From assembly GCF_020164535.1 (NCBI RefSeq), contig NZ_JAIQZC010000005.1:221211-285210 (forward strand): a stretch of DNA of 64,000 nt. The letters run 5' to 3'. The notes beneath the pieces are model-generated. The model was not told the origin of the DNA and made no database searches. It saw only the letters and a list, made by a program, of their open reading frames with translations. The position numbers and the translations under genes were made by a program. The DNA comes from Psychroflexus montanilacus (GTDB taxonomy: Bacteria; Bacteroidota; Bacteroidia; Flavobacteriales; Flavobacteriaceae). The first letter of the stretch is position 1, and each line of letters opens with the position of its first letter. This document shows positions 29,001-36,715 of this stretch, one piece after another.

Positions 29001-29076
29001 GTGATGCATCAAATTTGATTTCGTGCTCTCCTTTAAGGGAATTGATATTTTTAAAATGCAGACATTCTATTTTCAT
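26053..29076 (-). CDS. sbcC: Nuclease SbcCD subunit C (Rad50-like ATPase)
   Basis: This 1007-residue SMC-type ATPase is the partner of the SbcD nuclease, which processes DNA ends and cleaves hairpins. Walker A GPTGSGKS is at 37-44. The zinc-hook CPVCGSKSHPY lies near residue 523 between two long coiled coils. The signature motif TLSGGETFLMSLALALGLS and Walker B INSLFIDEGFGTLD are in the C-terminal lobe. Its start overlaps the end of sbcD by 4 bases, so the two are translationally coupled. Length is typical. Confidence 0.97.
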   Translation of the reverse strand: MKIECLHFKNINSLKGEHEIKFDASPLNSGGLFAIIGPTGSGKSTLLDAICLALYARTPRISSVTKSKIEQDGSILTKFQTEAFAKVKFSCNSGSFVATWSISSKKKGGLREYDLDLWDAQIEKSFSEKKSENREEIERLIGLSYDQFVKSVLLSQGEFATLLKSNEKERSELLEKITNTSIYRQIGRKVFEKHNALKSKISSQKTLMEDLKLKLLSEEDLHHKQKNKVELEKLEQAQKLKLSRYEKDFDQLKTKETLDQELQAESKKLKQYQLDFEEFQSKNAEKLSKHSKTLAFEEELLEYNALAEKKESQVEKIGSLEQEQAQLQAQIEDVKSKVEELLKTETEENEIEKGLDELLATYQNLESQKQIKLSDYKSKLEILNRELEVLDLKFKTQTIPDFRSELQDKLKVSKQKVEGFAIQFEDDTSLDESIKAKNQLLNQIKEAKHEEKSLTELEQRSAKLNEQIKLDKEALAKFPKLISEKETAFEILKKEVIHLETEKENQNLRLEVEDLRKQLLENEPCPVCGSKSHPYAEHKPALDSELDKTLKTKKDELQMLSKAIETLKAQQHLKTERVEEQEAESESLKLNLAQRKEAFAKHFEFVLSQLQGKTLADIELSTNREIENLETTKQLQAEIQALENAISVLDELHQIKEKGRQLKAEMTALYAGENLNDLVSELKKNWITLNSNLSSTRKSLSNEKENLSRVESKRLQLQANLEPKIKASAFSSISEANSSRMKSADYQALSQQYNELSERIQIQKEKLKGIKAQIENLKFEFFTNKNEAELAIADLSKTFENTKKDLEEFNRQLKNNSDLLSELKRIEESIAEEQKANRKWEILNKLIGDATGTEFNKFAQDLSLQRLIHLGNKRLKHLNDRYELDRYLPNEDKDQLYVIDHHMGGMRRSVKTLSGGETFLMSLALALGLSDLASRNVEINSLFIDEGFGTLDPETLDVTLDTLEKLQAESNKTIGIISHVSTLKERIQTQIVLDRNAQGYSQLKVIG

Positions 29077-30284
29077 TCTTCAGGTCTATTCAATTCGTCT
29101 AAAATTTCTTCAAATGCAGAAATGAGTTCTAGCTTAGTATTTTCAGTTTCATCTATCCCTTCCAACTTCTTTTGAAAAACTTCTTTTGGTGTGAAATCTG
29201 AAACCTGACTTTCTGCTGTAGAAACGCCTCGCTCAACTTTAGCCATGTTTTTAAAGGTGACTTTATGCTTTACGATGTCGCAATTTTGCTTGTCGAAAGC
29301 TTCAATGACTTGTTCAAGTTCATAAGTTTTAGTCGCAGAAAATTCAGCTTCATGCAGTTCAATTTCAATTAAAGTTTTTAACGGATACTTGTTTTCGATG
29401 TCTTCTAATTTTACTTTGATTTCATCCAAAGTTCCTTTTATCAAAATCAACTCTCTAAATTTTGGAATCGAAATGCTCTCTGGCTCAAAAGATGCTTCAG
29501 TATCCAGAACTAAAATGCGTTTATCATTTTTGCGTTCACTAAACGAAAGTGGAATAGGGGAGCCGCTATAAAAAATAGGAGTTTCAGAGTGCAGGCGCTG
29601 GGGTTTGTGAATATGCCCTAAAGCGATATAGGCGTAATCATTTCCAAAATGCGTAGTTTCTAATCCCGCCAAATTCCCAATTTGAATATCTCTCTCGCTT
29701 TCTGAAACGCTTGCGCCAGTCGCAAACAAATGTCCCATGCCAATAATGGGGATTTCAGGATAGTTTTCTTTGGCAAGTCTAGCAGTTTCCTGAAAATGGA
29801 AAGCGATGCTTTCTTTGACGGCTTCCTGCTTGTTTTCGTGACTTTCAGCTTCAAATTGTCGCTGTAAATTTTGGCTTCTTAAATATGGAATCGCGGCAAT
29901 AATTAATTCCGTTTTAAGTTCAGAAGAAACAGGAATCAAACAGTCTTCAAACTGGTCAGGCATTCGTCCGATGACATGAATATCCAACTGATTCAGAATT
30001 TCCTTTGGGGCTTCCAATACACTAGGAGAGTCGTGATTCCCCCCAGTTATGATGATTTTTAGATTGAAGTTCTTTAGTTTAATAAGCGTCTTGTAGTACT
30101 GACTTCTTGACTCGCTGGAGGGGTTTGAAAAATCAAAAACATCACCAGAAATCAAAAGTACATCTACAGGGTTTTCCCTTAAATAATTACATAACCAGTT
30201 CACAAATAAGTCAAAATCTTGAGATAAATCTGTTTTATGCAAGCGTTTACCTATGTGCCAGTCTGCCGTATGTAGTATTTTCAT
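29073..30284 (-). CDS. sbcD: Nuclease SbcCD subunit D (Mre11-like)
   Basis: This 403-residue metallophosphoesterase has the full set of metal-binding motifs: LHTADWHIGK (residues 4-13), LISGDVFDFSNPS (near 45-57), TGGNHDSPSVL (near 78-88), GMGHLFATG and ALGHIHKPQRL. It is the nuclease of the SbcCD complex. It is transcribed leftward, ahead of sbcC with a 4-base overlap. The 8-base gap to the upstream DUF2490 gene suggests that these genes may share a transcript. Confidence 0.97.
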   Translation of the reverse strand: MKILHTADWHIGKRLHKTDLSQDFDLFVNWLCNYLRENPVDVLLISGDVFDFSNPSSESRSQYYKTLIKLKNFNLKIIITGGNHDSPSVLEAPKEILNQLDIHVIGRMPDQFEDCLIPVSSELKTELIIAAIPYLRSQNLQRQFEAESHENKQEAVKESIAFHFQETARLAKENYPEIPIIGMGHLFATGASVSESERDIQIGNLAGLETTHFGNDYAYIALGHIHKPQRLHSETPIFYSGSPIPLSFSERKNDKRILVLDTEASFEPESISIPKFRELILIKGTLDEIKVKLEDIENKYPLKTLIEIELHEAEFSATKTYELEQVIEAFDKQNCDIVKHKVTFKNMAKVERGVSTAESQVSDFTPKEVFQKKLEGIDETENTKLELISAFEEILDELNRPEE

Positions 30285-30292
30285 GAATTATT

Positions 30293-30973
30293 TTAAAGTG
30301 ATTTATAATATCCGAATTTGAACCACAAGCGGTGTCGAAATCTGTCTTCGACTAGATAATCATCAGTTCTATAATCGAGACCAATTTCTAATTTGTTTTT
30401 ATCATCAAAATAAAATCCGTAGGCTCCTGTAAGCCTGTTTTCTAGATCATCTTCGCTGCTTTGAATCATATAGATGAGTTCGTTGGAAATTGCCAAATAA
30501 TTTTCACCTGGATCTAATTCCTGACCTTGAAGTGGAATTTGTCCTTTTAACCGATAACGTGCTCTAAATAAAAGAGGTTCTTCTTTAAAAAAAGTCTGAT
30601 CAATTCTGATACGATGTCCTATTCTAAAATAGGATTCCCTCTGTAAAATAGATACTTGCTGGATAGATCTGTGTGTATTTTCTCCTTCTTCCAACCTGTA
30701 TTGATAGCCAATATCCACTTTTACAAATGGGGAGAGTCGTCTGCCTAAAAAACTTTGTAAATCGGTTAAGCTGTGTTCGTATTCAAGCTCATCATTGAGT
30801 CTGTTTGAGTCAAACATCCCATGTTGGGATTCTATTTTATGAGTTATAGAATAGTCTTCAGAAATCTTGTAGCTTAAAGAGGCTTCAGGGAAGAATCCAA
30901 AAATAAATCGATTGTTTTGAGCTTCAGCTATTATGGTTGAAAAGGCAAATGCAATGAAAAAAAAATATTTCAT
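30293..30973 (-). CDS. DUF2490 family secreted protein
   Basis: This is a 226-residue protein with a signal peptide (about 1-18, ending AEAQ) and a beta-rich body of alternating aromatic strands ending in RLWFKFGYYKSL. This is the pattern of DUF2490 proteins, small predicted outer-membrane barrels common in Bacteroidota. Function is unknown. It lies one base downstream of the preceding secreted protein gene and eight bases upstream of sbcD. Confidence 0.75.
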   Translation of the reverse strand: MKYFFFIAFAFSTIIAEAQNNRFIFGFFPEASLSYKISEDYSITHKIESQHGMFDSNRLNDELEYEHSLTDLQSFLGRRLSPFVKVDIGYQYRLEEGENTHRSIQQVSILQRESYFRIGHRIRIDQTFFKEEPLLFRARYRLKGQIPLQGQELDPGENYLAISNELIYMIQSSEDDLENRLTGAYGFYFDDKNKLEIGLDYRTDDYLVEDRFRHRLWFKFGYYKSL

Positions 30974-30974
30974 A

Positions 30975-31547
30975 TTAATAATCTAAATTATCTGTGGCTT
31001 TTATTTTAACGACTCGTTTATTCAGAAAGATACCGTTTTCGTCAAATATGCCTTCCCATAATTCATCATCAGAATCCGATTTTCCGTAGTACTCAATTTC
31101 ATAATTGATGGTAATATCTTCAAACTCATTTTCATCAATCATATCTTCAAGATCGTCTTCTTTTCCTGTATACTTTTTTTGAATTTTTGAAAATGAATAC
31201 TTGTTATAATTATTCTTTAAGTGATTAATTATGTTTTGGTGCACTTCCTTATCTATTTCCTTTTCCTTAATAAGGACTTCCACATTTTGAACTTCACCTT
31301 CAAGATTAAACTCTACACTATGGAGATGTTTTTTATGCTTCAACTTGGCTTCATAAACTTCTTCATCTCCATCGGTTTGGAAATACCATTTGGTTTTCCG
31401 TTTATTTTCATAGGCATCTTTCAGCCAATCTACCGCACCTTCGTGGACTTCACTCTTTTTTATTCTTTTTTCAACTTCATTTTTTTCTTGTGCAAAACCA
31501 ACAGTCGCGAAGAAAAATGTAAATACTAATAGCCTGAGTCTATTCAT
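30975..31547 (-). CDS. Secreted acidic protein with PepSY-like repeats
   Basis: This 190-residue protein has a signal peptide (about 1-19, MNRLRLLVFTFFFATVGFAQ). The mature part is strongly charged. The pattern KTKWYFQTDGDEEVYEAKLK then SVEFNLEGEVQNVEVLI resembles the PepSY-like (beta-lactamase-inhibitor-like) fold of Bacteroidota periplasmic proteins, and a second weaker copy may follow (YEIEYYGKSDSDDELWEGIFDENG). No catalytic residues are recognised. It is followed one base later by the DUF2490 gene, and the two may function together at the envelope. Confidence 0.6.
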   Translation of the reverse strand: MNRLRLLVFTFFFATVGFAQEKNEVEKRIKKSEVHEGAVDWLKDAYENKRKTKWYFQTDGDEEVYEAKLKHKKHLHSVEFNLEGEVQNVEVLIKEKEIDKEVHQNIINHLKNNYNKYSFSKIQKKYTGKEDDLEDMIDENEFEDITINYEIEYYGKSDSDDELWEGIFDENGIFLNKRVVKIKATDNLDY

Positions 31548-31558
31548 CTTAAAAAATT

Positions 31559-31975
31559 TTAATCCAAAAAACTTCTGATAGCCAGTTCGTAACTTCTCAA
31601 CCCAAAGCCTATGATAATTCCAAATGCGTTGGGGGAGACGTAAGATGTTTTCCTAAAGTCTTCCCTGGCGTGAGTATTGGAAATATGTACTTCAATCACA
31701 GGTGTGGATATGGCCTTGATCGCGTCTCCAATCGCAACAGAAGTATGGGTGTAAGCAGCTGCGTTCAGTATAATACCATCCACATTATCATCTGCTTCCT
31801 GCAATTCTGAAATTAATTCCCCTTCAATATTGGATTGAAAGTAAGACAATTCAACGTCTTTAAACTCAAATTGAAGTTCAGAAAAGTAATCTTTAAACGT
31901 TGAATTACCATAAATTTCAGGTTCTCTTTTTCCTAAAATATTTAAGTTTGGTCCGTTGATGATGTGTATTTTCAT
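31559..31975 (-). CDS. aroQ: Type II 3-dehydroquinate dehydratase
   Basis: This enzyme of about 138 residues carries out the third step of the shikimate pathway. I chose the ATG at 31975, which gives the usual MKIHIINGPNLNILGKREP start; an in-frame ATG 21 bases upstream is also possible. Catalytic residues are Tyr22 (PEIYG) and His97 (VIEVHISN). NAAAYTHTSVAIGDAI and the C-terminal GFGLRSYELA complete the fold. Length is normal for the dodecameric type II family. Confidence 0.95.
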   Translation of the reverse strand: MKIHIINGPNLNILGKREPEIYGNSTFKDYFSELQFEFKDVELSYFQSNIEGELISELQEADDNVDGIILNAAAYTHTSVAIGDAIKAISTPVIEVHISNTHAREDFRKTSYVSPNAFGIIIGFGLRSYELAIRSFLD

Positions 31976-32032
31976 GAGGGGTGTCTTAGCATTCAAATTT
32001 ATTAAAATAAATTATGCCAGAAATTTTATTTG

Positions 32033-32075
32033 ATTAGGATTTTTTCCTTAATTTCATGGAAATATTCCTAATTAA
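32033..32075. promoter_or_regulatory. Candidate operator region of the XRE-S24 regulator
   Basis: ATTAGGA at 32033-32039 is the exact reverse complement of TCCTAAT at 32066-32072. Related half-sites TTCCTTAATTT (32044-32054) and ATTCCTAATTAA (32064-32075) lie about two helical turns apart. The cluster ends 12 bases before the start codon of the regulator, a common place for self-repression. Confidence 0.4.
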
Positions 32076-32087
32076 CTAATTGTTGAT

Positions 32088-32861
32088 ATGAAATCAGATT
32101 TACCACTAGAAATTCAGCGTTTTAAACAAATTCGAGAAGAAAATAATTTCACTCAATCTGAATTTGCCGAAATTTTAAATATCAAAACCTCTACTTCTGA
32201 TATCGAAAGAGGTAAAACAAAGCTTTCCGGTCAGGTGGTTATGATGCTTTTAAAGATTTTTGAAGTCAATCCCCTTTGGTTGTATGGTGAAAGCTATCAG
32301 AGAAAACTGGATGTGCATCATATTAACTCTATGCCTAAAGTTATTTCTGTAGATGAAACCAATTCCAGAGAAAACATGTTGTTGGTTAATCAAAAAGCTG
32401 CTGCTGGTTATCCACAAAACATCGGGGATGCGGAGTGGTATCATCAGTTACCAGCTTTCGAAATGCCTATTCCGCAATTCAGGAATGCCTCTTATAGAGG
32501 TTTCCAGGTAGAAGGCGATAGCATGGAGCCTAACTTTCATTCCGAAGACTGGGTGCTCGGAAAATCTGTAGAAAGTTTACAGCAAGCCGTCAATCATAAA
32601 GTTTATGTCTTTGTATTGCAGGATTCGGTGATGGTTAAAAAATTACATAAACATCCCAATTCGCATAAATTGTCCCTAATTTCGACCAATGCATATTATC
32701 CGCCTTATGAAGTAGAGGCTTCCGAAGTTCAGGAGATTTGGGAAGTCACTAGTAAACTGACGTTTTCTATCAATGAAAATTCTGAAAACAGCATGCTAAA
32801 AAAATTGGAGCAGTCTATGGAAGAATTAAAAACTCAACTCAATTCTATAAAACCAAACTAA
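32088..32861 (+). CDS. XRE-type regulator with C-terminal S24 (LexA/CI-like) domain
   Basis: This is a 257-residue protein. The N-terminal helix-turn-helix (about 8-60, REENNFTQSEFAEILNIKTS) precedes a linker with KAAAGYPQN, where Ala106-Gly107 matches the self-cleavage site of LexA-type proteins. The S24 domain has the nucleophile in EGDSMEP (Ser145) and the base lysine in VMVKKL (Lys184). Self-cleavage on DNA damage is therefore plausible but not shown. The stop codon is directly followed by the ATG of a DUF2461 gene. It could also be a phage-derived repressor, but no phage genes are near. Confidence 0.85.
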   Translation: MKSDLPLEIQRFKQIREENNFTQSEFAEILNIKTSTSDIERGKTKLSGQVVMMLLKIFEVNPLWLYGESYQRKLDVHHINSMPKVISVDETNSRENMLLVNQKAAAGYPQNIGDAEWYHQLPAFEMPIPQFRNASYRGFQVEGDSMEPNFHSEDWVLGKSVESLQQAVNHKVYVFVLQDSVMVKKLHKHPNSHKLSLISTNAYYPPYEVEASEVQEIWEVTSKLTFSINENSENSMLKKLEQSMEELKTQLNSIKPN

Positions 32862-33518
32862 ATGAATTTTGAACGTTTATTTGATTTTCTTGAAACTCTG
32901 AATAAAAACAATAGCAAAGAGTGGATGGACGAAAACAGAAATCAATACGAAACCGTAAAAGCAGATTACGTAAAGTGGCTGGAAGACCTGGACCTTAAAC
33001 TGTCCAAAATTGATGAAAACTACTATTCATCTTCTGGGAAAAAAGCCATCAACCGCATCAATAACAATTTGCTTTACCATCCTAATAAGCCTACATACAA
33101 AGATCATTTTGGGGCCGGACTTGACAAACGTCCAAAAACAGGCGATTTTTATATTCACTTAGGAATCCAAGAAATTTTTGTGGCTGGTGGATTTTACAAG
33201 CCTAAATCTGAATTGCTCAAAAGCATTCGTGAGGCCATAGATTATAATGGTGATGAATTCAAAGAAATCATCAATTCCAAGACTTTTCAAAAGCATTTTG
33301 GGGGCTTAATGGAGGATGAGGCTAAGTTGAAAACATCACCCAAAGGTTTTTCTCAAGACCATAAACACATCGAATTGCTCAGACTTAAGAGTTTTGCCGC
33401 GATGAAACCCTTCAAAAGAAAAGAGGTGTTATCCAATGATTTTAAAGACCAAGTCATAGAAACCTATAAAGCCATGTTGCCGTTTAGAAGGTACCTCAAC
33501 AAAGCCGTCACTGTGTAA
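32862..33518 (+). CDS. DUF2461 family protein
   Basis: This is a 218-residue protein of the DUF2461/TIGR02453 family. Segments NNSKEWMDENRNQYE (N-terminus), KKAINRINNNLLYHPNKPTYKDHFGAGLD and DFYIHLGIQEIFVAGGFYKPKSELLKSIR are diagnostic. It has no signal peptide or membrane helix and no known biochemical function. It starts right after the XRE-S24 regulator stop codon, so it is co-translated with, and may be controlled by, that regulator. Confidence 0.88.
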   Translation: MNFERLFDFLETLNKNNSKEWMDENRNQYETVKADYVKWLEDLDLKLSKIDENYYSSSGKKAINRINNNLLYHPNKPTYKDHFGAGLDKRPKTGDFYIHLGIQEIFVAGGFYKPKSELLKSIREAIDYNGDEFKEIINSKTFQKHFGGLMEDEAKLKTSPKGFSQDHKHIELLRLKSFAAMKPFKRKEVLSNDFKDQVIETYKAMLPFRRYLNKAVTV

Positions 33519-33527
33519 TTTTATACT

Positions 33528-35012
33528 TTGAAAGGCTTCCAAAACAAAAATCAATTAATTGTTGCCTGTCTCATTCTACTGGGAGTGTTGGGCTTATGCT
33601 TTGTGTTTGTCCCCGAGTATTCTTTTGCTATAATTCACAAGTCATCCTTGGCGATACGATCTGTTTTTGGACAATTTTACCTGGTGTTAGGCTTATTTAT
33701 TTGTCTATATCTGCTAATTGTAGCTTTTTCACCATTAGGGAAACTAAAGTTAGGTTCAGGGCAGCCAGAATATTCAACGCTTTCATGGCTGGCTATGATG
33801 TATTCTACGGGAATGGGTGCTGGTATCATTCTAAGAGCTGTACAAGAGCCTATTTACATGATGCAACAGCCCGACATTGAACTTTCAAGACCCAGTGAGA
33901 TTCACGGCTATGAAATGACATTCTACCACTGGGGATTTACAGCCTGGGCATTTTATGGACTTTTCGCTTTGTTTATAGCTTACTTGCTTTTTATCAAAAA
34001 AGGAAATATTCAATTAAGCCAACTTGTGCCCAAGTTATCAAATCCTCTTGCTTCAAAATTGATAGATTTATTGGTCATAATAACTACAGTGTTTGGGGTA
34101 GTAAGCGCTGTTGCTTTAGGTATAAGACAAGCAGAGGGTGGCATTAATTTTATTTTGGAATCTGAATATGGATTTGTTTTAAGTTGTTTGCTTTGTTTGT
34201 TTATTTTTTCGTTGGCCATTAGTTCTTCTATACGAGGATTGAGCCAGGGTATTCGAAGATTATCAAATATCAATATCAGCCTCACTTTATTATTACTGGC
34301 TTTCGTGATTTTCAACAGCGACATTAGTCTCATTTTGTCTAATCTTTTTAAGTCGTCCATAGCACTGGTTCAGGATTTTATTCCACTGAGCCTGGCCATA
34401 GGTGACTTCGATTTTAGTGAAAAATTCCTGTCAGACTGGACTTATTATTACTGGGCGTTTTGGCTGGCCTGGGCTCCTTTTACGGGTATTTTTATTGCCA
34501 GAATTTCCAAGGGTAGAAGCATTCGGCAATTAATTTTGGGCGTGTTGATAGTTCCATGTTTTGGTACTTTTCTCTGGTTCACAAGTTTTGGGACGTCAGC
34601 AGTGGAGCTAATACACTCCGAAATCGTTTCTGTAAATGCTTTCAATGATGTATTCTCTGCCACCTTTGTGCTTTTAGAACAATTTCCACTTGGGTTCTCT
34701 GCTGTGATTTTGGCTATCTTACTTTTAGTAGGCTTTTTAATTACCTCTGTAGATTCTGCCATTTTTGTGTTGAGTATGTTTTCAGACCTTACTAAAATCA
34801 ATCCTTCACAAAGTCACAAATGGATCTGGGGAATCATATTATTTCTGGTTACTTTGGGTTTTTTGGCAATAGGCAAGTTCAGTGAGACCAGCAATGTTCT
34901 GGAAGCCGTTCAGAAATTACTTATCGTGAGCTCATTGGCTTTGGCATTGCTCAGTGTTGTTTTCATCATAGGTTTTACTATCAGCCTTTTAAGAATTCGT
35001 AATTCTAAATAA
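33528..35012 (+). CDS. BCCT family betaine/carnitine/choline-type transporter
   Basis: This is a 494-residue membrane protein with about 12 transmembrane helices and a TTG start at 33528. The segment EYSTLSWLAMMYSTGMGAG (about 85-103) with the following QEPIY corresponds to the glycine-rich stretch of BCCT transporters (GMGIG in BetP). YYWAFWLAWAPFTGIFIARISKGRSIRQ (given here only as the region at about 303-330) corresponds to the conserved tryptophan-rich helix. Long regulatory termini like those of BetP are absent. It probably takes up a compatible solute; the exact substrate and coupling ion are unknown. It follows the DUF2461 gene by 9 bases. Confidence 0.85.
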   Translation: MKGFQNKNQLIVACLILLGVLGLCFVFVPEYSFAIIHKSSLAIRSVFGQFYLVLGLFICLYLLIVAFSPLGKLKLGSGQPEYSTLSWLAMMYSTGMGAGIILRAVQEPIYMMQQPDIELSRPSEIHGYEMTFYHWGFTAWAFYGLFALFIAYLLFIKKGNIQLSQLVPKLSNPLASKLIDLLVIITTVFGVVSAVALGIRQAEGGINFILESEYGFVLSCLLCLFIFSLAISSSIRGLSQGIRRLSNINISLTLLLLAFVIFNSDISLILSNLFKSSIALVQDFIPLSLAIGDFDFSEKFLSDWTYYYWAFWLAWAPFTGIFIARISKGRSIRQLILGVLIVPCFGTFLWFTSFGTSAVELIHSEIVSVNAFNDVFSATFVLLEQFPLGFSAVILAILLLVGFLITSVDSAIFVLSMFSDLTKINPSQSHKWIWGIILFLVTLGFLAIGKFSETSNVLEAVQKLLIVSSLALALLSVVFIIGFTISLLRIRNSK

Positions 35013-35078
35013 AATCAAATTCAGAAGTAGTTTGTACATTTATAAAAGATTTAGGGATCCTTTTATCCATAAAAAATC

Positions 35079-35384
35079 ATGAAAAAACAACTGAAAAACA
35101 TAGTCAAATTTACAGATGATTACACCAACGAAGACCGTCTTATTCTTCGGGATCACCTAGCAATGGAGCGAACCAAACTTGCCAATGAGCGTACGCTTTT
35201 ATCTTATCTGCGTTCATCTTTATATCTACTTCTTGGAGGAATAGGACTGGTAAGTATCAAAGATCCTATGTTTGAAGACATTAAGATTATAGGCTATGTA
35301 GCCGTGGTTTTCAGTATTGTATTTCTAGCCATTGGAATCATACGCTACATCCAACTCAAGCGACATTTACGGAATTTCAAATAG
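35079..35384 (+). CDS. DUF202 family small membrane protein
   Basis: This is a 101-residue protein with a charged N-terminus containing LAMERTKLANERTLLSYLRS, the DUF202/YidH signature, followed by two transmembrane helices (about 47-62 and 68-90). Function is unknown. It lies after a 66-base gap from the BCCT gene and ends 9 bases before the convergent waaA gene. Confidence 0.85.
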   Translation: MKKQLKNIVKFTDDYTNEDRLILRDHLAMERTKLANERTLLSYLRSSLYLLLGGIGLVSIKDPMFEDIKIIGYVAVVFSIVFLAIGIIRYIQLKRHLRNFK

Positions 35385-35393
35385 AGTTTCGTT

Positions 35394-36629
35394 TTAGAGA
35401 TCTATTGTTGATAAGATTTTAGATGTAGCACCAGCCTCAGAATTTACAAAATGCCCGCCAATCTGTCCGCTTTTTTCTCTGAATTTGGAATCAGTTATCA
35501 ATTTATCAAAAATGGATTGAAATTCAGCACTATCTTTTACACTAAACAATCCACCCAAACGTCTTAATTTTCCGGCCTCAGGAAATTTGTCGTAATTCTT
35601 GCCAATGACAATTGGAATACCAAAAGCAGCAGGCTCCAGGATATTGTGTAGTCCACTGTTGCCCATACCACCGCCTACATATGCTATATGCGCATAACTA
35701 TACACTTTGGTCAGTAAACCAACCGTATCCAAAATAAGTACTTCATAATCTTTAAGGTCTTGATTTTTAATTTCAGAATAGCAGATCACTTTTTTGCTGA
35801 TGTCTTTTTTTAATTTTTGAATTTGTGTTGAGTTGATTTGATGTGGAGTGATAACCAGCTTCATACTTTTAGGGGCATTATTGATAGCGTCCAAAGTTAC
35901 CGATATATCTTCAGCCCAGGTACTTCCAAATACAGCTGTAAGTTCCCCTGAAGCTGTAAAGGAATCCATAAAATCCAATTGATTATCCATATCCAATTGA
36001 GCAATTACGCGATCATAGCGAGTATCTCCAGAAATACTTGACTTTTCAAATCCTTGATTTTTTAGAAGTTGTAAAGAATCCTCATTCTGAACGAAAATGT
36101 GTTCAAATTTTGCTAAAGCTTCTGCCATAAACCTTCCCATAGGGCGGAAGTAAAGCTGTTCTCTTCTAAAGAGTCCGGAAATTAGATAGGTCTTGATTGT
36201 TTTATCAAATAAAGCATCCATAAGGTTAGGCCAGACTTCATATTTGATGATAAACGCAATTTCAGGATTCAAAATGTTTAGAAATTCATTGGCATTTTTT
36301 CTGGTATCAAGTGGTAAGTAGGTCACTATATCCAATTTAGAATCTTTCTTTTTTACCTCATAACCAGAAGGAGAAAAGAAACTTACGGCAATTTTATAAT
36401 TCGGTTTAGCGGTTTTCAAAGCATTAATAACAGGCACTGCCTGCTCGTATTCTCCAAGGGAAGCTGCATGAAACCAGATAACTTTATCAGAATCAGAAAC
36501 TTGAGATTGTAGTTTGGACTTCCAGTTGGTGCGGCCTTCAACAAAAAGTTTGAGTTTGGGACTCAGCATTTTCAAAAGAGGTAGAAATAACTGAACGCTG
36601 TGAATGATGATCTGATAGAATAACTTCAA
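35394..36629 (-). CDS. waaA: 3-deoxy-D-manno-octulosonic acid (Kdo) transferase
   Basis: This is a 411-residue glycosyltransferase of the GT-B fold that attaches Kdo to lipid A precursor at the inner membrane. A short hydrophobic N-terminal anchor precedes the acceptor domain with WFHAASLGEYEQAVPVI (about 51-67). The donor domain carries VFGSTWAEDI and AYVGGGMGNSGLHNILEPAA near residue 318. Length and motifs match WaaA/KdtA. It is convergent with the DUF202 gene and divergent from the sugar aminotransferase gene, another envelope-sugar gene, across 86 bases. Confidence 0.93.
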   Translation of the reverse strand: MKLFYQIIIHSVQLFLPLLKMLSPKLKLFVEGRTNWKSKLQSQVSDSDKVIWFHAASLGEYEQAVPVINALKTAKPNYKIAVSFFSPSGYEVKKKDSKLDIVTYLPLDTRKNANEFLNILNPEIAFIIKYEVWPNLMDALFDKTIKTYLISGLFRREQLYFRPMGRFMAEALAKFEHIFVQNEDSLQLLKNQGFEKSSISGDTRYDRVIAQLDMDNQLDFMDSFTASGELTAVFGSTWAEDISVTLDAINNAPKSMKLVITPHQINSTQIQKLKKDISKKVICYSEIKNQDLKDYEVLILDTVGLLTKVYSYAHIAYVGGGMGNSGLHNILEPAAFGIPIVIGKNYDKFPEAGKLRRLGGLFSVKDSAEFQSIFDKLITDSKFREKSGQIGGHFVNSEAGATSKILSTIDL

Positions 36630-36715
36630 ATTCGGATTTTTTTCAAAAATAAGCTTTTAGGTGAATTGTCGATTTGAATACTTAATATTCTTATTTTTGT
36701 GAAAGAAAAAATGCT

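Noticed and set aside
32088..33518. Prophage repressor region
   Set aside because: The S24 regulator is not accompanied by integrase, phage structural genes or attachment repeats.
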